Shown piece by piece: positions 5,592 through 13,717 of a stretch of 16,759 bases of DNA (position 1 is the first letter of the stretch; the number at the start of each line of letters is the position of its first letter). The translations under genes were made by a program, and so were the position numbers. The DNA is from GBS-DC sp964451985. GTDB lineage: Bacteria; Armatimonadota; Fimbriimonadia; Fimbriimonadales; GBS-DC. Below the pieces are notes generated by a model. It was given only the letters and a program-made list of their open reading frames with translations, was not told the DNA's origin and did no database searches. The stretch is from the NCBI GenBank assembly GCA_964451985.1, contig CAYVKB010000053.1, positions 1-16,759 on the forward strand, written 5' to 3'.

Positions 5592-7283
5592 ATGGCGTTA
5601 GAGACGGTTCTGGGGCACTACCGGATTATCCGCGAAATCGCTCGCAGCAACGATGTCGTGTACGAGGCGGTGGATACGCGCATCAACCGCCGCGTGGCGA
5701 TTAAGGAGCTGCTGATGCCCACAGGCGCGACCGACGCCGTGCGTCAAGACCGAGTCGCCCGATTCCAGCGCGAAGCCCGCGCCGCTGGCTCATTAACGCA
5801 CCCCAATATCGTCGTCATCTTTGAGACCGAAGCGGAGAACGGACGCTACTTTATCGTGATGGAGTACCTCGAGGGGGACAACCTACGCCAGAAGATGGAC
5901 CGCGATGGCGCACTACCCCCCGAAGAGGCTGTTCGCATCGCCACGCAAGTGCTGGAGGGGTTGTCACACGCGCACTCAAAAGGAGTGATTCATCGCGACA
6001 TCAAGCCCGAAAACATCCACATCCTGCCCTCAGGATTGGTGAAGATTACCGATTTCGGCATCGCCCGCCTGAAACACGAGCCCAACCTGACAATGGATGG
6101 GCAAATCTTCGGCACACCGAGCTACATGTCGCCCGAACAAGTGCAGGGCGGCGCAATCGACGAGCGCACCGACCTGTTCTCGGTGGGGATTATCTTGTTT
6201 GAAATGCTGGCGGGCTACAAACCGTTTCAGGGCGACTCGGTGATTACAATTAGCTACAATATCGTTCATACTGAGCCGCACTCGCCACCGAGCATTCCTG
6301 CGCCGCTGGAGTGGGTGATTCGTAAGGCGTTGCGCAAGTCCCCACCGGAGCGATTCAGTTCGGCGGAGGAGATGAAACAGGCGTTGCAGAACGCGCTGGA
6401 GCAGTTGAAAGCCCCGCCGGTGGTTGTGAATCCGCTGGGCGTGCCTGCGCCATATAGCCTGCCCACTCCGACGGGGGGCTACTCACAGCCTGTACCCGCG
6501 CCGCAATACCCGTATCCCGCGCCCAGCGCACCCACGCAAATATCTGCGCCCTACCCTGCGCCCAGCCCCACGACCACCAACACGCCCGCTCCCTACTTGC
6601 CCCCGCCTCCACCCAAGCCCGTGATTTCGCCCGCTATGCGGCAATTCCTCGGAACGTTACTCGGCGTGATGCTCATCGGCGGTGCAATTTTGGGCGTGGT
6701 GATTCTGGGGGTGTTTAGCGCAATCCACGCCTATCAGGAGTATCAGCTCCAGCAAATCGACGAGAAAGTCGCCGCCCGCGCGAAGGAGGCAGAAAAACTC
6801 TTCGCACAGGGACGCTACTACGAGGCGGCACAGATTTACGATGAACTCTATCGCAACACGCACTCCACCCGATGGAAGGACGAGTTCCGCCGCAACACCG
6901 CCAGCGCGCTCACGATGTACGCTAACCAGTTGCTTGAGGCGCGCCGCTACGAAGAGGCGATGGCGACGTACCAGCGTGCGGTTCGGTACTACCCGCTTGC
7001 GGAAGCTTATGCGGGCATGGCGGCGGTGGAGGCACATGCCGGCAACCGCGAGAGCGCAGTGAACCACTGGGCATCCGCCGCCCAGTACAGCCGCGGCGCA
7101 CAAGCGCAACAGTACCAGCGCAACGCCGCCCGCGAACAGATTGCTATCGGTGATAAGGCGTTCCGCCAGCGCGACTACGCCCGCGCCCTCAAAGCATGGC
7201 AGACCGCCATCGAGCTTGCGCCCGGCACGCCCGAAGCAAAAGAGGCGCAACAGAAGTTCGAGCAAGCCCTTAAGAACATGTGA
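5592..7283 (+). CDS. Transmembrane eukaryotic-type Ser/Thr protein kinase with TPR-like tail
   Basis: The product has 563 residues. The cytoplasmic kinase domain (about 8-272) has the ATP-binding Lys (VAIKE, K38), alphaC Glu61, catalytic loop HRDIKPEN (134-141), DFG (154-156), activation segment GTPSYMSPEQ and S-P-E at 180-182. All catalytic residues are present, but the glycine-rich loop reads EIARSNDVVYEA (15-26), with none of the usual glycines. A Pro/Tyr-rich linker (280-345) leads to one membrane helix (352-376). Residues 385-563 form helical repeats of TPR type (AEKLFAQGRYYEAAQIYDEL, NQLLEARRYEEAMATYQRAV, DKAFRQRDYARALKAWQTAI), presumably a protein-binding module outside the membrane. 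The gene heads a probable operon; the next start is 10 bp after its stop. Confidence 0.93.
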   Translation: MALETVLGHYRIIREIARSNDVVYEAVDTRINRRVAIKELLMPTGATDAVRQDRVARFQREARAAGSLTHPNIVVIFETEAENGRYFIVMEYLEGDNLRQKMDRDGALPPEEAVRIATQVLEGLSHAHSKGVIHRDIKPENIHILPSGLVKITDFGIARLKHEPNLTMDGQIFGTPSYMSPEQVQGGAIDERTDLFSVGIILFEMLAGYKPFQGDSVITISYNIVHTEPHSPPSIPAPLEWVIRKALRKSPPERFSSAEEMKQALQNALEQLKAPPVVVNPLGVPAPYSLPTPTGGYSQPVPAPQYPYPAPSAPTQISAPYPAPSPTTTNTPAPYLPPPPPKPVISPAMRQFLGTLLGVMLIGGAILGVVILGVFSAIHAYQEYQLQQIDEKVAARAKEAEKLFAQGRYYEAAQIYDELYRNTHSTRWKDEFRRNTASALTMYANQLLEARRYEEAMATYQRAVRYYPLAEAYAGMAAVEAHAGNRESAVNHWASAAQYSRGAQAQQYQRNAAREQIAIGDKAFRQRDYARALKAWQTAIELAPGTPEAKEAQQKFEQALKNM

Positions 7284-7286
7284 GGA
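7282..7286 (+). promoter_or_regulatory. Shine-Dalgarno site of the dehydrogenase gene
   Basis: GAGGA overlaps the kinase stop codon and ends 7 nt before the ATG at 7294. It selects that ATG over the long open extension back to 7141, and suggests co-translation with the kinase gene. Confidence 0.7.
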
Positions 7287-7293
7287 ACCCACT

Positions 7294-8193
7294 ATGTCGC
7301 TACCAACTGTCGGTTTCATCGGCTTGGGCATTATGGGGCGTCCGATGGCGCGACACATTTTGCAGGCGGGTTATCCGCTGATTGTACATAGTCGCAGCCG
7401 ACCACCTATCGACGCGCTGGTTCAGCTGGGTGCACGGGAAGCCTCTACACCCGCTCAACTCGCCGAGCAGTGCGAGGTAGTCATCACCTGCCTACCCGAC
7501 GACGAGACCGTGCGGCGTGTCTGGCTTACGGGCGACGCCCCTGCCCTGCCCGCCCTGCGCCCTCATACGATTGCCATCGATATGGGCACCACCTCGCCCA
7601 GCCTCACGCGTGAACTCGCCCAGTATGCCCGACCGCGCGGAGTCGCCTTTCTGGACGCGCCTGTAACGGGCGGGCAGTGGGGCGCGGAATCGGGCACACT
7701 CGCCATCATGGTCGGCGGCGACGCGGATGCCTTCAAACGCGCCCTGCCCGTTTTCCAAACGATGGGTAAGAGGGTGGTCTATGTGGGCGAGAGCGGCAAG
7801 GGGCAACTGATGAAACTCGCCAACCAGATTGCCGTCGCCGTCGGCATGCTTGCCGTTGCCGAGTCGCTCCTGTTCGCCGAGCAGGCTGGGCTGGACTTGA
7901 ACCTGACGGTGGAGACGCTCAGTGCGGGCGCGGCAGGCTCTTGGGCGATGGAAAATCTGGGCAAACGCATCGCGCAAGGCGACTTTCAGCCCGGCTTTAT
8001 GGTGCGACTGTTGCAGAAAGACTTGAACATCCTACTCAACGAGGCGCGTCAGACCGCCACGCCCCTGCTGGGCAGCGCGCTGGTGCAGCAACTCTACGCC
8101 CACTTGGAGCGCACCGGTGAAGGTAGGCTTGGCACGCAGGCACTGATGCAGGTGCTCCGACGGCTCAGCGGGGATGACAGGAGTGATTTGTAA
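7294..8193 (+). CDS. NAD(P)-dependent beta-hydroxyacid dehydrogenase
   Basis: The product has 299 residues, the usual length of the 3-hydroxyisobutyrate dehydrogenase / tartronate semialdehyde reductase family. The Rossmann motif is GFIGLGIMGRPMA (7-19), followed by HSRS at the end of strand two (32-35); an Arg here and no acidic residue suggest NADP(H). The substrate loop is DAPVTGG (121-127), and the catalytic Lys174 and Asn177 sit in GKGQLMKLANQ. The C-terminal helical domain includes KDLNILLNEA. The enzyme oxidises or reduces a small beta-hydroxyacid; the exact substrate (3-hydroxyisobutyrate, glycerate or succinic semialdehyde) cannot be told. It probably forms an operon with the kinase upstream and the hydrolase 55 bp downstream. 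Confidence 0.9.
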   Translation: MSLPTVGFIGLGIMGRPMARHILQAGYPLIVHSRSRPPIDALVQLGAREASTPAQLAEQCEVVITCLPDDETVRRVWLTGDAPALPALRPHTIAIDMGTTSPSLTRELAQYARPRGVAFLDAPVTGGQWGAESGTLAIMVGGDADAFKRALPVFQTMGKRVVYVGESGKGQLMKLANQIAVAVGMLAVAESLLFAEQAGLDLNLTVETLSAGAAGSWAMENLGKRIAQGDFQPGFMVRLLQKDLNILLNEARQTATPLLGSALVQQLYAHLERTGEGRLGTQALMQVLRRLSGDDRSDL

Positions 8194-8248
8194 TCGCGAT
8201 TGGCGTGATTACACAGGACTCTTAGGCTCCTCAGCGAATCACTGCGCT

Positions 8249-9544
8249 ATGCAATACGCACGCTTTTTAGGCTTGGCGATTGCCGTCGGGCTGCTAACGG
8301 CGGGCTGGGCGCAACGCAAACCGTTGGACGACTACTTCCAACGCCCCGAACCCGCCTACCGCTGGGAAAAACGCGACGAAAAACGCGTCGACGGCGTCAC
8401 GATTTATACCTTGTTTATGATCTCCCAAACGTGGCAAGGCATCGACTGGGACCATTTTGTGCAGATTTTCTACCCCGACAAGCCCCGCTTCCCGCGCTTT
8501 GCAGGGCTGTACAACACGGGTGGACGCCCTGACGCAGCAGACGAAGCAATGGGCATCCACATAGCACGCGACACAGGCGCGCCGTTCGTGATTCTGTACG
8601 GTATCCCCAAACAACCCCTCTACGGCGGACTGGTGGAGGACGCGCTGATTGTCTACACCTGGCAAAAGTTCGTCGAAACGGGCGACACCACTTGGCCCCT
8701 GCACTTCCCGATGGCGAAAGCTGTGTTGAAGTGCATGGATACCGTGCAGGCGTTTCTGAAAGCCGCGCGGATGCCTGTGGTGGAACGTTTCATGGTCACA
8801 GGCGGGTCTAAGCGCGGCTGGACGGCGTGGCTGGTGGGCGCAAGTCAAGACCCGCGCGTGGCAGGCATCGCACCGATGGTTATCGATGTGCTGGACTTAG
8901 CAAAGCAATTACCTCATCATCTGGAGTTCTACAAAGGCAAACCGAGCGAGCAAATCGGCGACTACGTGGCGGGCGGGATGCTGCAACTGCTGAACACCCC
9001 CATCGGACAGCGACTGATTGAGCTGGAAGACCCTTACAGTTATCGCGACCGCTACACGATGCCCAAACTGATTATCAACGGCACGAACGACCGCTACTGG
9101 GCGCAGGACGCGCTGAATCTGTACTGGGACGGCTTGCCCGAACCGAAGTGGATTCTCTACGCCCCCAACAGCGGGCACGGCTTGGACGACCGAACGCGCG
9201 TATACGCCACGCTGGGAGCGTTCATTCACCTGCTGGCGCGCGGGCGCAGCTTCCCGCAGATGAACTGGACACTGAATGAGACCCCACAGGGCTTGGAGAT
9301 TCGTGTGAACAGTCGCCCCGCAGCGCGGGAAGCCCGCATGTGGTTCGCCAGCACACCCGACTATGACTTGCGCGAGTCCCGCTGGGCAAGCATGCCGATG
9401 ACCCGCACACGCGACGGTTGGCAGGGCTTCCTGCAACGCCCCCGCCGCGGACGCGCTACCGCCTACGCCGAACTCGTGTTCGACATCGACGGCAGGCTGT
9501 TCACTCTCACCACCCAACTCAAAGTTATCGAGGCAAATCAGTAA
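8249..9544 (+). CDS. Secreted PhoPQ-activated pathogenicity-related (PqaA-type) hydrolase
   Basis: From the ATG at 8249 the product has 431 residues and begins with a signal peptide (1-21, cleavage near GWA-Q). The rest matches the PhoPQ-related family (PF10142), an alpha/beta-hydrolase fold. The nucleophile elbow is VTGGSKRGW (Ser187). A likely acid is Asp281 in INGTNDRYW, and a likely His is 310 in APNSGHGLDD. The motif W-D-H in TWQGIDWDHFVQIFYP and the final beta-sandwich-like part (about 338-428) are also typical. The substrate is unknown in this family. The frame is open back to 8174, but that start overlaps the previous gene and would bury the signal peptide. No clear SD precedes 8249, so the start rests on the signal peptide. 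Confidence 0.85.
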   Translation: MQYARFLGLAIAVGLLTAGWAQRKPLDDYFQRPEPAYRWEKRDEKRVDGVTIYTLFMISQTWQGIDWDHFVQIFYPDKPRFPRFAGLYNTGGRPDAADEAMGIHIARDTGAPFVILYGIPKQPLYGGLVEDALIVYTWQKFVETGDTTWPLHFPMAKAVLKCMDTVQAFLKAARMPVVERFMVTGGSKRGWTAWLVGASQDPRVAGIAPMVIDVLDLAKQLPHHLEFYKGKPSEQIGDYVAGGMLQLLNTPIGQRLIELEDPYSYRDRYTMPKLIINGTNDRYWAQDALNLYWDGLPEPKWILYAPNSGHGLDDRTRVYATLGAFIHLLARGRSFPQMNWTLNETPQGLEIRVNSRPAAREARMWFASTPDYDLRESRWASMPMTRTRDGWQGFLQRPRRGRATAYAELVFDIDGRLFTLTTQLKVIEANQ

Positions 9545-9552
9545 GCCGAACA

Positions 9553-9580
9553 GGCGCGGCGGCGTCTCTCCGCCGTCGCC
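9553..9580. terminator. GC-rich hairpin between convergent genes
   Basis: GGCGCGGCGG (9553-9562) pairs with CCGCC (9570-9574), G9575 and CGCC (9577-9580), with one bulged T, around a 7-nt loop. It sits 8 bp after the hydrolase stop and 28 bp beyond the heparinase stop, so it could help end both transcripts. No T run follows on either strand, so it may equally be a degenerate dispersed repeat. Confidence 0.4.
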
Positions 9581-9608
9581 CTATAGGGATGGCAGGTAGC
9601 AGCTTGGG

Positions 9609-11525
9609 TTAAATAAGTTCAAACCGCCACTCCACCCTAAGCCAATCGTCCAAAGGCGTTTTCTCTACGGCCAGCGTGGTGCAAGGGACTTTATGCCCGA
9701 AGCGAGGCGAGTACCAGCCGAGTTTGGACGCCTCGTCGCCATAGTAGAGTTGCGCCGTGTAGCCTGTTAGTCCCGACAGACTCAGACGCACGGTACCAAT
9801 TCCATCGGTGATGCGCCAGGTACCCTCGCCGTCGGGCTGAACCTGCCAGTCGGGGTGGAAGTGCCAGTGCCACTGTGCCGAACGCGCGGCGTCCCATTCA
9901 ATCGTGTCGGTAATGAGCAGTTGCTCATCCTGAAGCTGCACGCGGCGCACCACTCGGTCGGGCAAGTAGGCGTCGGTTGTGCCCTCGACAGTGTTCTGCC
10001 GCAGGTCGCAGATGGTGAACTCCGAACGCGCTCGCTTGCCCCATAGAAACGCGCCCAGGATCTCAGATTGGTTGCGATTGTCCAGCGTCAGCGTATTGTG
10101 CGCGGGCGTGCTACGGAAGTGGTTGCGCCATTCGGGGTCTTCGTGGTAGGCGTAGGTTCCCGCGTCGATAAGCAGCGGTTTGCCGTCGACGGATGCCCAG
10201 ATGCTCAGCGCGTCGGCGTGACCGTGCGCGGCGAGGCTGCCCAGTCCTAGCGGACCCGCGTCAAAGAGAGTCTGCCAGCGTGCGGAGTGCAGTACGGCGT
10301 AACCCCCGCCGGGATACAGTCGCGATTCCGTGATGCGACTACCCCCAGTGGGCGCGCTTCCAAATAGCCATAGGCACAGTGCGTCATCGGAGTCGGTAAG
10401 CGCGGGTGGGGGCTCGATGTGCAACATCATTCCCAGCGCGCGCCCAACCACGCGATAGCGATTTGCCCGCTCGCTCCACAGCGGTACGACTGTGCCGTCG
10501 TCTTCGTCCCCCACCTGCGGCACATAACCTGAAGCGTCCATCACGGTCCGCACGAAGTCGATGTTGCGTTGCAGGCGCACGGCAACTGCATTTGGCAGCG
10601 GTTGCAGACGGTAGGCGTGCAGATAAAACTCCCACACGAACGGCAGGTAGCCGAAGCCTTGCTCGGCGTTCACGCCGTCGTCAAAAAACTGACGAATCGC
10701 CTCGCGTTCCAGCATCCGAAAGCCCTTGTGCGCCCAGCGTTGCACGGCAGGCTGCTGTGGCAACACGCGCCCCAGAAACGCCAGCGCCGCTGCTTCGCCA
10801 ATCAGGTGATTGTTCGCCGATGAACCAGGCGAAAGGTGTCGCTCGATATACTCCGCGTGTTGCAGCAGCGCGCCCAGCATCCGACTTCCGTCGGAATCGC
10901 CCACTGCCTCGCCCAGCAACGCAAGTGCGTAGCCCCACGCGAATACGCGAATCGCATGCTCCAGCGCACTCGTCCAGTGAATGCCCCAGCCGCGCGGGTT
11001 GCGCTCAATCCAATCCGTCAACCAGCACAGGGCGGTCTTGGCGTAGCGGGCGTCATGGGTGAGTGCGTAGGCGGTGGCAAGGCGCAGGATAGGCTGACCA
11101 CGCGACGGCTCCCACACATACTTCACACCGCCTGCCACATCGATGCGTCGATAGTCAATCGCCTTCGCGGGGGCGTCCATCCAGTCCTTGCCCAGCGCAT
11201 AGTTGCGCGTCCAGCGGGGCGGGTCGTCGAACTGCACGGGGTAGCCGAACAGCGTCCAGCGTCCTTGAAGCAGCGCATCGGCTTCAGCAAGAACGGCGGC
11301 GCGTTCCCCCTCGCCGACGGTATCAGGGCACAAGTTTAGCCGCTCGCGCAGGGCGGTTAGGGCAGCATGGGGGGCAACATTCGGATAATAGCGTCGCCAA
11401 GTTTGCTCGGGCGTCTCTTTCGGCAGGGGCTGCAACCGTTCGCGCAACGCACGCATCGCCCTTAGCGCAACCTCATCGGGCGACATCGCAAGCAACCGCC
11501 GAATCTTCCAGCGCAGTGCACTCAT
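9609..11525 (-). CDS. Heparinase II/III family protein
   Basis: From the ATG at 11525 the product has 638 residues. The N-terminal half (about 100-390) is the alpha/alpha toroid, with WTSALEHAIRVFAW and NNHLIGEAAALAFLG (238-252). The C-terminal beta-sandwich carries the Heparinase_II_III signatures: GYAVLHSARW (409-417), AHGHADALS (433-441), LLIDAGTYAY (451-460), FRSTPAHNTL (470-479) and HWHFHP (553-558). The family cleaves uronic-acid-containing polysaccharides by beta-elimination; such proteins without a signal peptide, as here, are often found with exopolysaccharide genes, but none are seen nearby. The frame is open to 11594, but those 23 extra residues are translated from a dispersed repeat. 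ATG 11525 has GGAG 7 nt upstream. Confidence 0.9.
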   Translation of the reverse strand: MSALRWKIRRLLAMSPDEVALRAMRALRERLQPLPKETPEQTWRRYYPNVAPHAALTALRERLNLCPDTVGEGERAAVLAEADALLQGRWTLFGYPVQFDDPPRWTRNYALGKDWMDAPAKAIDYRRIDVAGGVKYVWEPSRGQPILRLATAYALTHDARYAKTALCWLTDWIERNPRGWGIHWTSALEHAIRVFAWGYALALLGEAVGDSDGSRMLGALLQHAEYIERHLSPGSSANNHLIGEAAALAFLGRVLPQQPAVQRWAHKGFRMLEREAIRQFFDDGVNAEQGFGYLPFVWEFYLHAYRLQPLPNAVAVRLQRNIDFVRTVMDASGYVPQVGDEDDGTVVPLWSERANRYRVVGRALGMMLHIEPPPALTDSDDALCLWLFGSAPTGGSRITESRLYPGGGYAVLHSARWQTLFDAGPLGLGSLAAHGHADALSIWASVDGKPLLIDAGTYAYHEDPEWRNHFRSTPAHNTLTLDNRNQSEILGAFLWGKRARSEFTICDLRQNTVEGTTDAYLPDRVVRRVQLQDEQLLITDTIEWDAARSAQWHWHFHPDWQVQPDGEGTWRITDGIGTVRLSLSGLTGYTAQLYYGDEASKLGWYSPRFGHKVPCTTLAVEKTPLDDWLRVEWRFELI

Positions 11526-11550
11526 AAGCGCGCTCCAATATCCAGAATCC

Positions 11551-11580
11551 CGTATCGTCAGCGTCCTCGCCGACGCTACG
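11551..11580 (-). repeat. Inverse copy of repeat family A
   Basis: Read on the minus strand, 11580-11556 begins CGTAGCGTCGGCG, identical to the two copies at the window start, and closes with CGCTGACG, giving an 8-bp stem with one G-T pair. It lies between the divergent heparinase and Gly-Asp repeat genes, 26 bp or more upstream of the heparinase ATG, and could be part of that gene's 5' leader. Confidence 0.65.
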
Positions 11581-11634
11581 CACACTGTTGGCATAAGTGT
11601 ACCTAAATGCAGGAGACCAAGTAAACGACGCGAA

Positions 11635-11641
11635 TTATAAG
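11635..11641 (+). promoter_or_regulatory. Possible -10 box of the Gly-Asp repeat gene
   Basis: TTATAAG lies 4 nt before the ATG at 11646. Read as TTATAA or TATAAG, it would start transcription at or just after the A of the ATG. The spacing is tighter than at the other genes and no SD is visible next to the ATG, so the assignment is weak. Confidence 0.35.
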
Positions 11642-11645
11642 GCGC

Positions 11646-13709
11646 ATGCGAATTCGCCCCGCACTCTGCTGTTTGTGGCTCTCCGCAACGGCGTTCGGAC
11701 AGTCGAATACAGATGCCCTGTTTAAGGAGATATTAGCGCAGGCGAACCTGACGCCGCAGGAGGTGCGTTTCGATCCGCGCCTGTTTGACTACTTTTTCCG
11801 CACCCAATACGCTACGCCCCTGAGCGAGATGCTTATACGCGACCCGTTGCGTTTGCCCTACTATGCAGAACGCTTGCGCAACAGCGTGGTGGGCGCGGTG
11901 GGGCGACCTGTGACGGCAGTGGAGTCAGGTGCGAGTGCGATTGGCGTTTCGATGCGGCGCACGTTGGTAGGCGACCCGCTACAAACCCTGCGCGAGCGGG
12001 CAAGCGAGCCGAACGCGCTCACGCAAGCCGTGGAACAGCTCTACCAAGCTGCCGATGCGCCCATTCCGCCCGCTGTGCGCACGCAACTTCAGCGCGCCCA
12101 AAATACCGCGCCCGAACTCGTGCAACGGCAGGCAGCGTTCCTGATTTATGTCGCCCTCGAATCCCGACGCTGGCGCGATGCCGCCCTGCGCGAGCTGACC
12201 CCTGAGGAACGCAACGCGCTGTTCAAACTGCTGAACCGCCCCATCAAGGAGTTCGAGGCGAGCTTAGACGGCTCGGAACCAAAAGCGGAGCTGCTGCTGA
12301 TGGAGAAGGCGTTGGAGCGCGTGGATTTCTCGCGCCTGCTTGCAGGTGGGCACGACTGTGCACTGGCGGTTCAGCAGGCGATGGAAGCGTTCCAGAAAGC
12401 CGATGACACCGCCAAGCAATCGCTGAACCAGCCCTTTGAGGTGAACATCGACACGCCGTGGGGACGCATTCGACTCTGCGGCGCAGGCAACGATACGCAC
12501 GAGCGACTGACCTACCTACTACTGGTGGACACAGGCGGCGACGATATATACTACGGCGGCGGCGCAACGCTCACGCTGGAGAACGCCACATCGATACTGA
12601 TCGACTTATCGGGCAATGACCGCTACGGCGACGATGCAACGACGCTACAAAAGCCCCTTATAGAGCAGGAGTCGCGCGGCGGCAAGGCGGGAGCGGCGTT
12701 TGGCGGCGCGACGCTTGGCTACGCCATCCTTGCCGATCTGCAAGGCGACGACCTATACCGCACGCAAGCGATTGGACAGGGCGCGGCTCGGTTCGGCGTG
12801 GGCATGCTGATCGACACACAAGGTAGCGACACCTACGACGGCTACGCCTTTACGCAGGGCGCGGCGCTGATGGGGGTCGGCGCACTGATTGAACGCGAAG
12901 GGCGTGACCAGTACGCCTGCTTCTACGAAGGGCAAGGCTATGGCGGCGTGAAGGGCTTCGGGCTGCTGATAGACGCACTCGGCGACGATACCTACACCGC
13001 CCATCCCACACCGATTGAGTTCCCCTCGCCTCAAACCGCCGCTCGAAACGTGAGCATGACGCAGGGCACGGGCTACGGCAAACGCTCGGACTACGCCGAT
13101 GGACGCTCGTGGGGCGGCGGCGTGGGCATACTCATCGATGTGCAGGGCAACGATAGGTATGTATGCGGTGTCTTTGGACAGGGCGTAGGCTACTGGGGTG
13201 GCATCGGCATGCTCATCGACCTGCAGGGCGATGATGTGCGCGAAGGTGTGTGGTATGTGCAAGGCGCAGGCGCGCATTTCGCGATTGGCTACCTCGAAGA
13301 CCGACTGGGCAACGACCGTTACCTCGCCTCCACGAACATGGCGATGGGTGCTGGACACGACTTCTCAATCGGTTATCTCATCGATTTTGTAGGCAACGAC
13401 GAGTATAACGCGCCTAGCCTTGCGCTGGGTGGCGCAAACGCAAACGGCATCGGCATCTTTGTGGACTTGGCAGGCGACGACCTGTACCAATCGCGTAGCA
13501 ACGAGGCGAATTTCGGCAGGGCGACCCCCATCGGCAGGGGCACACTGCGCGAGCGTGGCTTCGCGTTGGGCTTATTCTTGGACGCCGCAGGCAACGACTC
13601 CTATCCCCCCAACGTCGAGTTCGCAGGCAACGCCCGCAACTGGATTACGTGGGCAATTCAGAACGAGCGACCCTCTGAGAGTCAGCTGGGCGTCGGGATG
13701 GATTTGTAA
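11646..13709 (+). CDS. Secreted protein with 12 Gly-Asp repeats, probable beta-solenoid
   Basis: The product has 687 residues and I do not recognise a named family. Residues 1-19 are a signal peptide (cleavage near AFG-QS). Residues 20-285 look mostly helical, with charged and Ala-rich stretches and no known motif. Residues 292-653 hold 12 copies of a unit centred on hydrophobic-[LI]-[IV]-D-x-x-G-[ND]-D-x-Y, for example MLIDTQGSDTY (387), ILIDVQGNDRY (495) and YLIDFVGNDEY (577). Most repeat every 26-28 residues, with the Gln-Gly-x-Gly stretch between cores. Two inserts (after about 327 and 450) and a longer last gap break the period. This regularity suggests a right-handed beta-solenoid, and the aspartates could bind Ca2+; both points are inference. 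It is not the RTX nonapeptide. It ends 8 bp from the convergent icd stop. Confidence 0.85.
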   Translation: MRIRPALCCLWLSATAFGQSNTDALFKEILAQANLTPQEVRFDPRLFDYFFRTQYATPLSEMLIRDPLRLPYYAERLRNSVVGAVGRPVTAVESGASAIGVSMRRTLVGDPLQTLRERASEPNALTQAVEQLYQAADAPIPPAVRTQLQRAQNTAPELVQRQAAFLIYVALESRRWRDAALRELTPEERNALFKLLNRPIKEFEASLDGSEPKAELLLMEKALERVDFSRLLAGGHDCALAVQQAMEAFQKADDTAKQSLNQPFEVNIDTPWGRIRLCGAGNDTHERLTYLLLVDTGGDDIYYGGGATLTLENATSILIDLSGNDRYGDDATTLQKPLIEQESRGGKAGAAFGGATLGYAILADLQGDDLYRTQAIGQGAARFGVGMLIDTQGSDTYDGYAFTQGAALMGVGALIEREGRDQYACFYEGQGYGGVKGFGLLIDALGDDTYTAHPTPIEFPSPQTAARNVSMTQGTGYGKRSDYADGRSWGGGVGILIDVQGNDRYVCGVFGQGVGYWGGIGMLIDLQGDDVREGVWYVQGAGAHFAIGYLEDRLGNDRYLASTNMAMGAGHDFSIGYLIDFVGNDEYNAPSLALGGANANGIGIFVDLAGDDLYQSRSNEANFGRATPIGRGTLRERGFALGLFLDAAGNDSYPPNVEFAGNARNWITWAIQNERPSESQLGVGMDL

Positions 13710-13717
13710 ACGTGCCT

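Noticed and set aside
7141..7293. 51-residue extension of the dehydrogenase frame inside the kinase gene
   Set aside because: It overlaps the kinase TPR region in another frame and is Arg/Pro/Ser-rich. The Rossmann fold begins properly at the ATG at 7294, which has an SD.
6657..7358. 233-residue open frame on the minus strand opposite the kinase tail
   Set aside because: It lies entirely antisense to a well-supported coding region and has no recognisable motif or ribosome site. It is a GC-rich shadow frame.
8174..8248. Earlier start for the PhoPQ-related hydrolase
   Set aside because: It would overlap the dehydrogenase end and put 25 residues in front of a clean signal peptide.
11526..11594. 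N-terminal extension of the heparinase frame to an ATG at 11594
   Set aside because: The 23 added residues are translated from the family A repeat and are not like the family. The ATG at 11525 has GGAG at good spacing.
12519..13604. RTX-type calcium-binding toxin repeats in the Gly-Asp repeat protein
   Set aside because: The units are 26-28 residues with a single G-[ND]-D and lack the GGxGxDxUx nonapeptide array.
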